DNA from: Plenodomus lindquistii
Taxonomy: Eukaryota; Ascomycota; Dothideomycetes; Pleosporales; Leptosphaeriaceae
DNA length: 64,000 nt
Direction: 5' to 3'
Assembly: GCA_025504975.1 (NCBI GenBank)
Contig: JANUWI010000006.1
Coordinates: 186,001 to 250,000 of the forward strand
Below the pieces are notes generated by a model that did no database searches, had not been told where the DNA came from, and was given only the letters and a program-made list of their open reading frames with translations. Positions 53,205 through 64,000 of this stretch are shown in pieces; within the stretch, counting starts at the first letter, position 1; every line of letters starts with the position of its first letter. The position numbers were made by a program, and so were the translations under genes.

Positions 53205-53771
53205 ATGGCACCTCTGACGAATGCCTCCGACGAGAAAACGCACCAAGCGCTGCTAGACAAGCTCGACATCTACGCCGTCCACAAGCCCTTCCGCAATCCA
53301 AACTGGAAGCCCCCGCAGCGCCGCAACAAGAACCTCAAGCAAATCATTGGCGAGGCCACGCGCAAGGAAGCCTCCGTCATGGCTACGCAAAACAATAGCG
53401 GCATTTCTACACCGGCAGTTGCCTACTCAGAGACAGCCACATCCGCTGGCAATGTTGGCCGTCCGCCAAATATTGCGCAGGCAGCACACAGCTTGAGCAC
53501 GCTGGTGCTGGAGAAGAACGGCAGAGCTGCTGCAGGAGCAAGTGCTTCAGGTCCTGCGCCCACATACACCAACATCGAGTCGGCACCGAGCTTCCACCCG
53601 AGCAGTCAGAAGAAATACTGCGACATCACTGGACTTCCCGCACCATACACCGATCCGAAGACACGGCTGCGATACCACAACAAGGAGGTATTTGGGAGCA
53701 TCAGGACCATGCCACAGAATGTCTCCGAGGGCTACCTCGCGGCAAGAGGAGCGCATACCATCTTGAAATGA
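53205..53771 (+). CDS. INO80 complex subunit Ies6 (188 aa)
   Basis: Ies6 pairs with Arp5. A single exon. The N-terminal block LDKLDIYAVHKPFRNPNWKP-PQRRNKNLKQIIGEATRKEA is the conserved Ies6 segment. The middle is Ala/Ser-rich and disordered. The C-terminal YL1-C domain reads QKKYCDITGLPAPYTDPKTR-LRYHNKEVFGSIRTMPQNVS. Length is like that of fungal orthologues. DAD4 separates it from its partner gene ARP5. Confidence 0.94.
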   Translation: MAPLTNASDEKTHQALLDKLDIYAVHKPFRNPNWKPPQRRNKNLKQIIGEATRKEASVMATQNNSGISTPAVAYSETATSAGNVGRPPNIAQAAHSLSTLVLEKNGRAAAGASASGPAPTYTNIESAPSFHPSSQKKYCDITGLPAPYTDPKTRLRYHNKEVFGSIRTMPQNVSEGYLAARGAHTILK

Positions 53772-54610
53772 GCCCGACGTTGGCGAATTTACCTGACTCC
53801 AGCGTACCACTCGCGCATGGTGGGCATCGCTGCCTGGCATCATGTTGTGTTGAGGACAGGATGATGCCATGGCTGTCCAGACGGCCCTTGGTCTGGCGCA
53901 AGCCCGACCGGCAAGCCCCGACACTTAGCACACGCGTCTGATGAAAGCGATTACGCTGCATTTCTGCTTCGCTTGGCTGACGGCAAGAGCTGAAGGAGAT
54001 GATTACATGTATGACCATCAAAGTCAAGCTTCTTCCACCCACCGCAAGCCTTTCAGCAAACGGCTCAAGAAGGCGCTCCGGCTTAATCGTGATCCAGTAT
54101 TGTTCTTCGCCCCTATGACGGTATACCAGGAAGCTCAATGGGAGGCTTCCTAGTTACAGCTGCATCAAAGCAGACTGTTGTCGGGGCGGTTCTACAAATC
54201 ATCTGCACAGCATCGAGCTCTAGACAATAAGAGAACAATGAATTGATCGTTCAACGTCTCCCAGAATCCATGTCGGGTGTGTGAGGTTGCACGAGTTGCA
54301 TTCGTAAGATGTGGACTCGAGCTGTGTGTGAGGTGTGTGAAAGGAGGGCACCGAACGCCCAAAATTCTGCGGCTACCCGTGAGGAAACACTGCGCGGCGC
54401 TAGACAGGGGTCGGCGTTCAACGCGTCCCCCTCCGGATTGGGGACACGAGACAAACGTGTGGGTGAATACATTTGAATCCGATCATTGTTGAGAACTGGG
54501 CAACACGGCTTTCTTTTTCCATCTTTCTGCGTCGCGTCGTTGCTGATCGGAACGGCACATACTTCTCGTACTTCGCACGCTGCGCTGCATACTTTACACG
54601 CCTCCTCAAG
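53772..54610. other. Intergenic, no gene seen
   Basis: Region between IES6 and GOT1. Confidence 0.45.
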
Positions 54611-55290
54611 ATGCCGACCATGTGGCTTTCAGATACCCAGAGTGCGTTTGTCGCATGGCTTGTAGCCTCATGAGTTCACGACCAAACGTTTACTGACATG
54701 CCGCATAGAGATTGGGGTCGCCTTCTGCTCAGGAGGTGGGTACGCGCTCACCACTACGAATGCGCCCGCGCAGAAGACCAAGTAGACATCTGACACAGCA
54801 TGACCAGGCGGACTCTTCCTGATGGGCGGCGTCATGATGTTTTTTGATCGCGCAATGTCCGTCTATCCATCCCCCAACCCGCAGACTCTTGCTAACATCT
54901 TCTCCAGGCTGGCAATGGGAAACGTACGTACGCCCCTCTCTCTTACCTCCCCTCCCCACGTTGCCCACCTCTGACCATATGTCCCCAACCTAGATCCTCT
55001 TCCTGATCGGCCTCACCCTCATCATCGGCACAACAAAGACCCTCGCCTTCTTCGCACGGAAGCAAAAATGGAAAGGCACTCTCGCCTTCACCGCAGGCAT
55101 CAGCCTCATCCTCATGCGCTGGGCCTTCTTCGGCTTCATAATCGAGCTGTATGGGATATTGGTCTTGTTTGGCGACTTCTTCGCAACGATTGCGGGGTTC
55201 GTAGGGAACATTCCGGTGGTGGGACCATACATTGCGAGGGGGTTGGAGGCGTTGGGAGGTGCAAGACAGAGTGGGGATTTGCCTGTATGA
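54611..55290 (+). CDS. Got1-type Golgi transport protein (139 aa)
   Basis: A small tetraspanning protein of early Golgi/COPII vesicles that aids ER-to-Golgi transport. The five exons are 54611-54641, 54709-54735 (27 nt), 54809-54857 (49 nt), 54908-54923 (16 nt) and 54994-55290. Introns are 67, 73, 50 and 70 bp. The joined protein is MPTMWLSDTQKIGVAFCSGG-GLFLMGGVMMFFDRAMLAMG-NILFLIGLTLIIGTTKTLAF..., with membrane helices covering most of it and WAFFGFIIELYGILVLFGDF and FVGNIPVVGPYIARGLEAL in the last exon. The Got1 pattern (four helices and the IGTTKT and PVVGPYI motifs) is complete. Confidence 0.94.
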
Positions 55291-56455
55291 AGAGGACGCA
55301 GATAGATGGGCGAAAAAAAAAAAGAGGCGGACGTGTGAATGGAAGCAGTAATGACACGTGAAGAGAGGAAATTCAGAGGTTTGGTGTTGAGGGTGTATGA
55401 ATGAAGGTATATGGACTGTATATTTATGGAGATATGAAAGTGTACGAATACCAGGAAAACGATCAAAAATCGAGACATGTCTCAAACTGAGTTTGGTCTC
55501 CATGTGGTCGTGACAAGACCACATTCTACTCATTGTAAACAGAAACACAATCATTCTTCGAAAGCAATAATGGCCAGTACAACGCACGTGCTAATACAAG
55601 TTTATCTGAGCGAGACCATGGCAGCGACGGAAGTGTACTTGCAAGATGAAAATTCAGCACATGTCTGAGCCTACGCAGGCCATCTGCCATTACTTCCGCC
55701 ACGCATAGCTAGCTGTCAAGACATGTAAACACAACATCTACCACTGCACACAGTTCAGCACATCGACAAAGCCCCCCACTCCTTTACATCAAGTAAACTC
55801 CCATGCATCCACTTGCCGCCCAAAACATTACCCAACCAATCAGAAACAATCGCCATGTCTTGCCTCCTTACTATGTACGAGGTTCTAGTTCTTCACGTGC
55901 CGGTTTCACAGTGACATGCCCCCGCGACGGCAAGTCTGCATCCGTTTGTTTCAGCATCCCTGGCGTCTTCATTGGCAGCCTTGGGGGACCCCGGACCACA
56001 CGACATGGATTCACCATTGGCGAACCCTGACTCGGAGGTTGTAAATGTATGTAGAACTTAAATATTTGTCATTGCTTTGTTGATTTGGGAAGGTACGTAT
56101 CTACTGTGTCCATACTGGTGTGTGCGATTAGGGTATTGCAAATACTCTAGCGAGGACTTGAAGATGCAAGGTTGGTCGAAGAAGAGGAACTTGCTTCGCA
56201 ATAAGAACAATGAATCTGGACGATTGTTTCAAAATTACGGATTGCTTCTGGATCACAGGTCTAGCTACACCTAATAGGAGGTGCTTCGATGCGATGCTGG
56301 TGTATCATGGCCCCGCTGAAAATGCATCATCGTCTGCTCCACAGAACGCCCGTATGTTGCCGTTGCGGAGCCAGTGCAGAATAAGGAAAAATCCCCAATT
56401 AGTAAATGCGCAGATAGTCATGATTCGTGAGACGGTAAGAAGGTGAAGCGTCTTG
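55291..56455. other. Intergenic, no gene seen
   Basis: 3' flank of GOT1 (poly-A tract near 55313) and of the next minus-strand gene. No coding signal. Confidence 0.45.
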
Positions 56456-57413
56456 CTAAGGAAGGAAATGCGAGTAGTGTCCAGGTGCCCGCTGTCTGCA
56501 CTTTTCGCAGTCATCCCGATAGCCCATGCTGAAGCGGCCAACGCCTGTCAAGGCACCGCTGCGCTTCCTGCCTCGCGGAGTGGGCGGAAGGCCAAGTGAC
56601 GAGGAGTTTTGCTCCGTGTCCATTTGATCCGCGGGGTTGGGATGGCTGAAGCTGAGACGTGAGAGTTGGGATTGGGCAAATGCTGTGGGCGTGTCTGGTA
56701 TGTCCTCGTCCTCAGAGATGGGAGAGGGCATTCGTCGACTCCGGTCATTGTCTGCCTCTTGTCTTTGGCCTTTCCATGATGGCGGTAGTTGGGTAGAGAG
56801 GACGTGAGCGCTTAGAATGCTGTTGGAAGTGTTCGAGGCGTCAATTGAACTAGTCGTTGCGTAGCCGCCGTTCATGCCACCTCGCTTGAACGTTGGATGT
56901 ATCGGCGTTGGCACTCTCCCGGTGTTGTTGTTGGAGTCCGAGTTGAACAATGAGGGCTTGAGCATGGCAGGCCGCATGAAGCTATGGGACATGCCCAAGG
57001 CTGGTGACTCTTGCGGCTGGCTTGTAGCATCGCTTTCGTCCTCATCCATGTCCATGTCGAAATCCAGGCCACTTGATTGTGAATGTAGTACAGGTCCACC
57101 GACATTCTGTCCCGAGGAATCCGCCCCCAATCCATGCTCCGAGTACGCTGGCGTTATTGATCCATTCTCTACATAATTCCTGGGTGGGGATGGGGTGAAG
57201 GACGGTCGGTAGGGTAGATTTGCGGGCGATGGATATGGATTAGCTGCGTTGGCTGTGAAGCTGCACCGGGAGTCGTAGCCAGAGCGAGATTTCTGGAGGT
57301 GCCGTGTCAAATAGTACCGGAGTCGGAGGGACAATCTAACATACCTTGAGGTAGCGCTCCTCGTCGAAATCAGAGTCGGAGTCATCGTCTCTGCCTCGCT
57401 TCGCAGTGGTCAT
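56456..57413 (-). CDS. Ser/Pro-rich conserved fungal hypothetical protein (301 aa)
   Basis: Exons 57413-57345 and 57292-56456 have a 52-bp intron (GTATGT...CTCCAG). The N-terminus MTTAKRGRDDDSDSDFDEER is charged, with a possible nuclear signal. The middle is disordered (Pro, Ser, Asn and an acidic DFDMDMDEDES). The C-terminus has a small conserved-looking module, FSMGYRDDCEKCRQRAPGHY, with a CxxC pair, preceded by TPRGRKRSGALTGVGR. SPISEDEDIPDTPTAF resembles CDK-type phosphorylation sites. I do not recognise the family. The conserved CEKC tail suggests a binding motif. Confidence 0.78.
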
Positions 57414-58651
57414 GGTGTGGAAGGTGAACATGATGGAGTTGGGCAAGAAGAGGTTTTGTTGCACACGAATTCACACACACGCGGTCAAGGCGACAAGCAA
57501 CAGGGACGAGAAGGTTCGCAGGGCGGGTGGACAGGTGTGGCACTGCAAAGTCGAGGATGCAAGCTTGCGATGGTAGTGCCCAGCGCATGTGTTCCAAGAC
57601 AAGACCAGCGGTTGAAGGGGTCACTCGGCTATCAGGGGCACTGTTTCACGTCGCATAAAAAGCGGCCTGGTTGGTGTAGTGGAGTCGCGCGCCTCTTGAT
57701 GGCCAGGAGCGGGCGGGGGATGTTCGTGTTTGGTCGTCGCAAGGTGGAGGACCTGCCGGCCAACGGGACCTCCGGGTGACGGGGCGGCAGAGCTGGGCGG
57801 GGCTAAGTGATGGTGAAAGGCGGTTCCAAGGTAGGTTTGGACGAGGAAAACTGCGTCATGTGATGGGGTGTCGCGCTGCACGTCCAAGGACATTTAGTCT
57901 TACAAGTTACAGGTGGCTATTCCCAGGGTGCCTATGGTGTCGCAGTCAGCCGCGAGGCGTGTTTATAAGCAGCCACCAGATGATGACATGCACGCCTGCC
58001 CGGCCAGCCCAGCTGTGGAGCGCACTTGTCGGGCTGCGGCTAGTTCATGTCATTGTTTGGCGGAAGCAGCCCGCAAGGAGCAGCGCTGAGACGTCTGCAA
58101 GCAAACACTGGCGCACATGCAAACCTGGATGGGTGTCCCAGATGCAGCGGATGCGGTGAGCCAACCGGAGGGCAGCCATTTCCAGGGTGTTGGTGGTGAG
58201 CTTGGCACCCGCCGTGGCGCAGGATTCCAGGATTCCAGGCCCGCCCGAGCACATGCTATCGATACCAGCGCGCCTCAAGGTTGCCCCACACTCCAAAATA
58301 TCTGTACTCTATAGTAGCGTATGACTGTATTCAAATCATCCTTTGCGCCAGCCATAGCCATACAAACTCGGACAGGTCCCCGCCCACCGTCTCTCCTCTC
58401 ACTCAACCTCTCACCGAATCTTGTCACCGAATCTCTCACTTGCCCCAATTGCTCCCATTGCTCCCCGTGTCCCGTACTCGATACCATCACACGGTATCCG
58501 GCCTCGGACCGTTTGCTGCTGCACACCTTGACCGCATATTGTCTCTGTCGTGTTAATCCTACAGTAAGCCAAGCCAGCAAAGAAGCCCCTGCTGTTTGCC
58601 GCTGACCGAGTTGCTGCTACAAGTTCAAGACATCCTACTACTTTGTAGACC
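57414..58651. promoter_or_regulatory. Divergent intergenic region, 1.2 kb
   Basis: No gene is seen. A pyrimidine-rich stretch (58370-58470), including repeated CACCGAATCT units, precedes the DAHP synthase ATG. Confidence 0.5.
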
Positions 58652-59914
58652 ATGTCCTTTGCGTCTGCCGACATTCACACAAACGCCCACCACGCCGACA
58701 TGCCTTCCGCCGACCCCGCCAACCCGAGCGACGATGTGCGCGGTACATGCCCACCTTGAACATTGCCCATGGTCTGCTCGCTAATCAACCCGTCTCCCAG
58801 TCCTTGGTTACGACCCGCTGATCCCTCCTGCGCTCCTCGCCGCCGAGATCCCCATTCCACCCCACGCCGAAAAGGCCGTCATCCAGGGCCGCAAGGATGC
58901 CGCCAAAATCATCACACAACAAGACGACCGCCTGCTGGTCATGGTCGGTCCCTGCTCCCTCCACGACCCCGACTTGGCCATCGAGTACTGCCAGCGATTG
59001 AAGGCCCTCGCCGACAAGCTGCAGGACAACCTGTGCATCATCATGCGCGCCTACCTCGAGAAGCCCCGAACCACCGTCGGCTGGAAGGGCCTGATCAACG
59101 ACCCCGACATCGACGAGAGCTACCAGATCAACAAGGGTCTCCGCGTCTCCCGCAAACTCTTCGTTGACCTCACATCCGCTGGCATGCCCATTGCCTCTGA
59201 GATGCTCGACACAATCTCCCCACAGTTTCTCGCAGACCTCATTTCGCTCGGTGCCATTGGTGCCCGGACAACCGAGTCACAGCTGCACCGCGAACTTGCC
59301 TCAGGTCTCTCCTTCCCCATCGGTTTCAAGAACGGGACTGATGGTGGCTTGACCGTGGCCGTGGATGCTATTGGCGCGGCGGCAGCGAAGCACCACTTCA
59401 TGGGTGTGACAAAGCAAGGTTTGGCTGCCATTACTAGGACGGCTGGTAACGAACACTGCTTCGTCATTCTTCGTGGTGGAAGCAAGGGTACCAACTTCGA
59501 CAGAGAGAGCATCAAGGCTGCTAGGGAGGCACTGAGGAAGAAGAACCTGCCCGAGGTCATGATGGTCGACTGCTCACACGGTTAGTCTACATGCTTGAAC
59601 ATCCACGAGAGATGCAGCGCTGACAATGTACAGGCAACTCCAACAAGAACCACCGCAACCAGCCCCTTGTAGCCAAGGATATTGCGGACCAGATTCGCGA
59701 CGGCGAGACCGGCATCGTTGGCGTCATGATCGAGTCCAATATCAACGAGGGTAACCAAAAGGTCCCTGCAGAGGGTCCAGCCAGCCTCAAGAAGGGTGTC
59801 TCCATCACAGACGCATGCATCGACTGGGAGAGCACCGTCACCGTCCTCGAGGATCTCGCTTCTGCTGTTGCAGAACGGAGATCCAACAAGACCAAGTCCA
59901 ACGGTGTCCACTAA
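58652..59914 (+). CDS. DAHP synthase, class I (383 aa)
   Basis: First step of the shikimate pathway: phosphoenolpyruvate plus erythrose 4-phosphate. Exons are 58652-58742, 58801-59580 and 59634-59914, with introns of 58 and 53 bp. Signatures are VLGYDPLIPPALLAAEIPIP, LLVMVGPCSLHDPDLAIEYC, IIMRAYLEKPRTTVGWKGLI, ISLGAIGARTTESQLHRELA, SFPIGFKNGTDGGLTVAVDA, CFVILRGGSKGTNFDRESIK, DCSHG-NSNKNHRNQP and GVMIESNINEGNQKVPAEGP, which include the metal ligands Cys, His, Glu and Asp. Yeast has a Phe-inhibited (Aro3) and a Tyr-inhibited (Aro4) form; I cannot decide between them here. TYR1 of the same pathway lies 23 kb away. Confidence 0.95.
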
Positions 59915-60291
59915 GCATGTTGGCATCATGTTTGTGCCATCTGAAATGAACCTGTATATTGCTGTGACATCTGGAGTTGGGGGGAAAAAAAGGTTGTATC
60001 TAGAAAATGACATGGGACGTGAGCTAGATTATGATTACCTATGAATAGTACAACTTTGGATGATTTCATTCACACTCTGAGAATACGCCGAGAGGTCAAC
60101 AGTTGTATTTGAATTGACATGTCAGCTATGTTTTTGGTGTGCTATGGGCAATTCAGCAGCCTGCGTCTGTCGTCAGAGTTTCTGTGCATAGTCACACGGA
60201 GAGCATCCACGTACAACGTCCCATAGTGTAGGACTACGTGAAGACGTATGAGCTCCTCCATATGATATCTGCCCCAAACAGTCCATGCCCT
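59915..60291. other. Convergent 3' flanks
   Basis: No gene is seen; a G6A8-like tract near 59980. Confidence 0.5.
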
Positions 60292-61335
60292 TTACTCCTC
60301 CTCGTCCTCACCCCCACCCTGCGTGCTCCTCCTCGCCCCGCCCCCCGTACTATTCCTCCTACGCACCATGTCCGCCCGCTCCCCCACATACACATCCCCC
60401 GAACACTCAGTCCCACAACTAGGACACTTCCTCCCGTCCCTGCCTTTTCCCCTATAGAAACTATTCGCACAGGCATCATGCCACCGCACCCCACACTCCT
60501 TCCTATTGCACCGGACTCCAAACGTCACAATCTCCTTGCACCCCTCGCAATCATGGATGCGAATCCGTTCAACGCCATCTTCAGCTTCGTCAGCGGCCTC
60601 GTTGTACGTTTCCTTGAGGTAGGCGCGGAGTTCCATGAGCGCACGGGGAGCAAGAGAGAAGTAGCCCTTTCGTGATTTCTGAAAGAAGGATTGTTGGACT
60701 AGCGTGCTGAGGACCATGTCGGCTTCCTGGATGGATATTCCTGGGTCGGCCGCGGCTTGAGTAGCGGCTTCGTCGTCGTCGTTGTTGTTGCTGTTGACTT
60801 GTGAGTGCCGGTTTCGTCGCGAAGGGCGTGCGAGTTGCGATGCCTCTGTGTGCGTGAGTGCCATGACTTCGCGCTTAGACGTGTTGTTTGTTTCAAACAT
60901 GTAGTCTAGTAATCGTCGTATGTATGCAATTTCGTTGGCAGTGAATTTCGTAGCGAGCTGGGTGAGGGAGTCGGAGGTGTTGTTTACAAGGGCGTAGATC
61001 GTGATCTTCTCTTGCTGGTCGCGTGTGTTGCGGATCTCAAAGTCGAATTGCTCGAGTTTAGCGTTGATGGTCTGTACAGCGTTGTTGAGTAACGGTTGGG
61101 TGACGTCGCCTTGTGACCAGGGGCGTTCGGGATCTGTGTTTATGTTGGTGTGGGTCGAGAAAATTCAGTTTCAGGACTTACTTTCTGCAGTCAGAATCGA
61201 GGCATATATTGACTTCATCTGGCCAACAGTCATGACGCTATGGGTTTGAAATGCTTGCAGGAACGCGCGATGAGCCCAGTTGTAGCCATCTTCTTCGGAT
61301 ACAGGATGCACAACCGGCGAGTCATCCCGGGACAT
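60292..61335 (-). CDS. SMC5-6 complex subunit Nse1 (331 aa)
   Basis: Nse1 is the RING-like E3 partner of Nse3 in the SMC5/6 repair complex. Exons 61335-61182 and 61133-60292 have a 48-bp intron (A|GTAAGT...ACACAG). The N-terminus YNWAHRAFLQAFQTHSVMTV is the winged-helix start. FDFEIRNTRDQQEKITIYAL, TKFTANEIAYIRRLLDYMFE and QEADMVLSTLVQQSFFQKSR-KGYFSLAPRALMELRAYLKE follow. The zinc module is CEGCKEIVTFGVRCNRKECG-VRWHDACANSFY...RKCPSCGTE, a variant RING (C4-H-C3 order). A 35-residue Asn/Asp/Ala-rich insertion (NSNNNDDDEAATQAAADPG) and an Arg/Gly/Glu tail are lineage-specific. Confidence 0.93.
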
Positions 61336-61823
61336 GTTGGAGCAATTGGCGTCGTATATGTAAAGCGGTGGTTGAGGAGTGAGGTCGTTGAAGCCTCCCG
61401 CGTAGATCGCGGTGTCGCGCCATCACGTGGGTTTATCCGCGCGTTGTCTGCTTTTGTACCGTGATTGCTTCAGGATATTTGTAGCGGGGCTAGCCAATCT
61501 GCACAACCTCACAATACGCAGCTTAATGATTTCGTGTATGCCTTTTCCAATATTAAAATGCGATAGAATTCAATTCTAGCACTAGGCCAAGTACAATTCA
61601 CTCTAGTTGCTCAGACTTTAACTCCGGTCCCATGCCTATCCCAATGCATACCATGTATACTCTATCGGCAGAATGCTGCAAAACGCCTCCCAATGATGAT
61701 GTCTACCACTGGTCACCGACCCTTTCCTAAGATTCATCGTCCAAGTTCGTGTTTCTCGTTCCATATCATGATTGTAGGCGCATCAGCGGTATTGATCCGG
61801 AAGACGACCCCTGTAATCTCCGC
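61336..61823. other. NSE1 promoter / phosphatase 3' flank
   Basis: No gene is seen. Confidence 0.5.
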
Positions 61824-63984
61824 CTAAGCAGACTTGGGGTGTTGCTCGACGATCCATTCCATTACGCTCTCGTAGCAGAGCACGAATTGCCTTAGGCTTT
61901 GTACCATGCTCAAACGCTGAAGACGGAAGTCCTCAACTGTCTTTGCAATAAGATCGACTTCCTCATTGGTTATCCAACTACCTTCTTCGCGCTCGTTTTT
62001 GTGGCCAGATTTCGCTCCGGCGTCGACATCCATTGGGGTGCTTTGTCTGGTCTTTCGTGCCTGTCGCTGCCGCTTGAGCATGTCAAGGACAGAGTCAACG
62101 GTGCAGAATGTGCCGGTACGGCCGCATCCTGCGGAACAATGGACAACAATCGGGCGACTGTTGTTAGCCTCCGGATGGGAAGCGGTGCCGCCATTGACTG
62201 ATCGTACAACTGCATTGGTCTGCTCGATGAGTCCGAGTAAGTGGGCAGGGTGTGCTGGTGCACCAAAGTCGGGCCAGTGGGAGTACTGGAGTTGAGTAAT
62301 CTCTCGCATGCGCGCAAAGGGCTCATCATCATTCGACAAGGTAAACTTTCGTACAATGACGTATGGCTGTTCTTGACTGGGCGAGCCCGTGGTCGCCTCT
62401 GTGGTAAAGTTGAAGCCCTGGGGCGGATTATTGGTAGTAGACCGACGCTGGCTCATTACAGGTCTTGATTGTTCCCTGTGTCGGTGAATCTTAGACGGCT
62501 CCAGAGATGCTCGGCGTTCGCCAAGGTTCTCCAGCCTCAGGTTTCCATAGCGCTTGTCGGACCAGTAGTTGTGAGCTTTAATCTGACCACCTTCTTGCTC
62601 AGCTGTCAACATGACAATGACACGAGCGTCCTGTTGCCAGACGACATTCCAGAAGTCCTATAAAGACGTTAGCGACAGCTAAGGGACCGACACGCGCTGT
62701 ACATACCTTGAACGTGGCCGGAATAGGCCCTTGAGTGGCGATGTAGCGCTTGTTAGAATAGGCTGCTTGAACATGGTTGGCGTTTATATAATCGCAGATA
62801 CCTTCTGGAACTCCTTGTAACTTGACACGAGAGTGTTCATATGGCCAGATGTTGTTGTATCGATTCTTGGAGCCTTTCTCGATACCGGCAATTTGGATGG
62901 CCTTTGCCGGGTGGGCACCAGAAGGAGTTCCATATGATACCTTACCGGAGAGAGCCTCCTGCATCCGCTTTTGCTCACGCTTTTCGATTGCAAGGAAGCG
63001 ATCAGACACGGCCTTCCCATTGTCCTTCTCGTCTGAAGCTTCCTTGAGCCATTGTGGCAGCTCATCTTCGATAGATCGAGTCATGCCTTCAGGCTGCTTA
63101 ATCGGCATCTGCCCAACACCTCCAATGAGATCCATGTTCTGGCGAATGTTACCGAAAAAGGGATTGGCAGCATTTTGGGTCACGGGCATCGGGCATCCAC
63201 CGATGACTGGGGCAACAGAAGGCAGATCCGATCCGAGCGAAAGGGCGGCGGTACCGGATGTTGGACTTTGCGAGGCCTCGTAGGAGATCCACGTTGGAAA
63301 CCTCTCCGAGAACTCCTTGAAGCCACCACGGATGATGAAGGTACCACCAGTCCAGCCTTCGCTGGTGAACTTCTTCAGTGTGTTGATACAAGTCGTAGCG
63401 TCCTTCATCTGAGAAGAGTTGGCGTCATAGACGACGATGTGTTTGCTACTTCGCCAGCGTTCGAATCTTTCCCTTTGCTCTTCGTCTTTGAATGTCTCGG
63501 CCAATTTCTGGACATTGAAAGACGCACGTTTTAGGAGTGTCGTAGGTATGCAAAGACTCAAGGCGCCTGTGATGCAAGCCCTGGCGTATTGTGTTGAGAC
63601 GCGAAGGTCGAGAAGTAGCACTTCCTCAACCGACGATTGCAGAATGTTAACAATATGCTGGGCGGTGACCATGGTCGGTCCATCTGTAGTGCCGTCACCT
63701 TGGAAAGTGGCAGGCAACGTCTCGGAGCGACGACTAATCGCCGAGGGGTGCTGCGATGGCTTCACTGGGAGAGAGGGCCGGAGGACACGATCTTCTGCGA
63801 ACTCGGCTAACGCATCAGTTCGTCCAATGCCCTCGAAGCTTGCGGGAGAATTTCGACGGGGTCGGTCGGGAAACAGGGCAGAGTCTGACGAAAGCATTCG
63901 TTTTGGCGAGCGAGGCTTGGGTGCCTCTTCGCCGTCGTCCTTTGCACCGTCCTTGGTGGCGGCCGCAGGAATAAAGGGCGACAT
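61824..63984 (-). CDS. Rhodanese - protein tyrosine phosphatase (Pyp-type), 703 aa or longer
   Basis: A Pyp1/Pyp2-like phosphatase, the type that inactivates stress MAP kinases. Exons 63984-62707 and 62657-61824 have a 49-bp intron. The N-terminus is disordered. A rhodanese domain (about residues 100-230) contains EEVLLLDLRVSTQYARACIT and IVVYDANSS, where the rhodanese Cys is replaced, so it is a docking domain. The PTP domain follows: NRYNNIWPYEHSRVKL, CDYINANHVQAAYSNKRYIA-TQGP, DFWNVVWQQDARVIVMLTAE, SHWPDFGAPAHP and the active loop VVHCSAGCGRTGTF (about residue 600). The ATG at 63984 is 17 bases from the window edge and the frame stays open above it, so a start outside the window, or an upstream exon ending near the CCCCAG at about 63985-63996, is possible. 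Confidence 0.9.
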
Positions 63985-64000
63985 GGACTGGGGCGAGAGG

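Noticed and set aside
57665..57730. tRNA-like A box (TGGTGTAGTGG)
   Set aside because: No B box (GGTTCGANNCC), no anticodon arm of proper length and no acceptor-stem complement within 90 bp.
1..64000. CRISPR arrays, intact transposons, rRNA genes
   Set aside because: None seen: there are no regularly spaced direct repeats with unique spacers, no transposase or reverse transcriptase motifs, and no rRNA-like tract.

Overview
The window is nuclear DNA of a filamentous ascomycete. The genes are fungal orthologues with short introns (46-90 bp, with GTRNGT donors and CTRAY branch points). They lie head to head or tail to tail rather than in operons. Protein similarity recalled from memory points to Dothideomycetes, probably Pleosporales, but that is inference. 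I rebuilt 33 probable gene loci from both strands. For most I located splice junctions that keep the frame, and in every spliced model the exon lengths sum to a multiple of three.

Layout. 0.6-5.8 kb: an acidic hypothetical protein, a divergent alkyltransferase-like (ATL1) / BUD13 pair, and a small secreted Cys-rich EF-hand protein. 5.8-9.2 kb: gene-poor. 9.2-15.6 kb: a TRF4-type poly(A) polymerase, PAM16, a PEX30-type peroxin and a 25-residue metallothionein. 17.3-31 kb: mitochondrial GatA with an extra C-terminal domain, an IST2/anoctamin, NDUFAF7, a CDK11-type kinase, an RNPS1-like SR protein, profilin, and a HeLo-pseudokinase cell-death-type protein. 31.6-42.6 kb: a metallophosphoesterase, RPS14, prephenate dehydrogenase (TYR1), a broken HET-domain gene, NAPE-PLD and a PHO80-like cyclin. 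42.6-45.6 kb: gene-free, with GC-rich minisatellites. 45.6-64 kb: RPL7 with an intronic box C/D snoRNA, a GPI-anchored Cys-rich wall protein, ARP5, DAD4 and IES6 together, GOT1, an unknown Ser/Pro-rich protein, DAHP synthase, NSE1 and a rhodanese-PTP phosphatase.

Most genes are housekeeping: splicing, RNA surveillance, translation, mitochondrial import and assembly, chromatin and DNA repair, and aromatic amino acid synthesis (TYR1 and DAHP synthase are both present). The accessory content is the allorecognition/cell-death-type material (HeLo-pseudokinase and decayed HET gene), the secreted Cys-rich proteins and the metallothionein.

The most distinctive observations are unusual gene architectures that automatic ORF calling misses: a 13-nt microexon in ATL1, a GC-AG intron in the splicing-factor gene BUD13, a coding exon in PAM16 that is only the ATG, a three-exon metallothionein, and a snoRNA with a 10-bp perfect terminal stem inside an RPL7 intron. 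I saw no CRISPR array, intact transposon or convincing tRNA gene.
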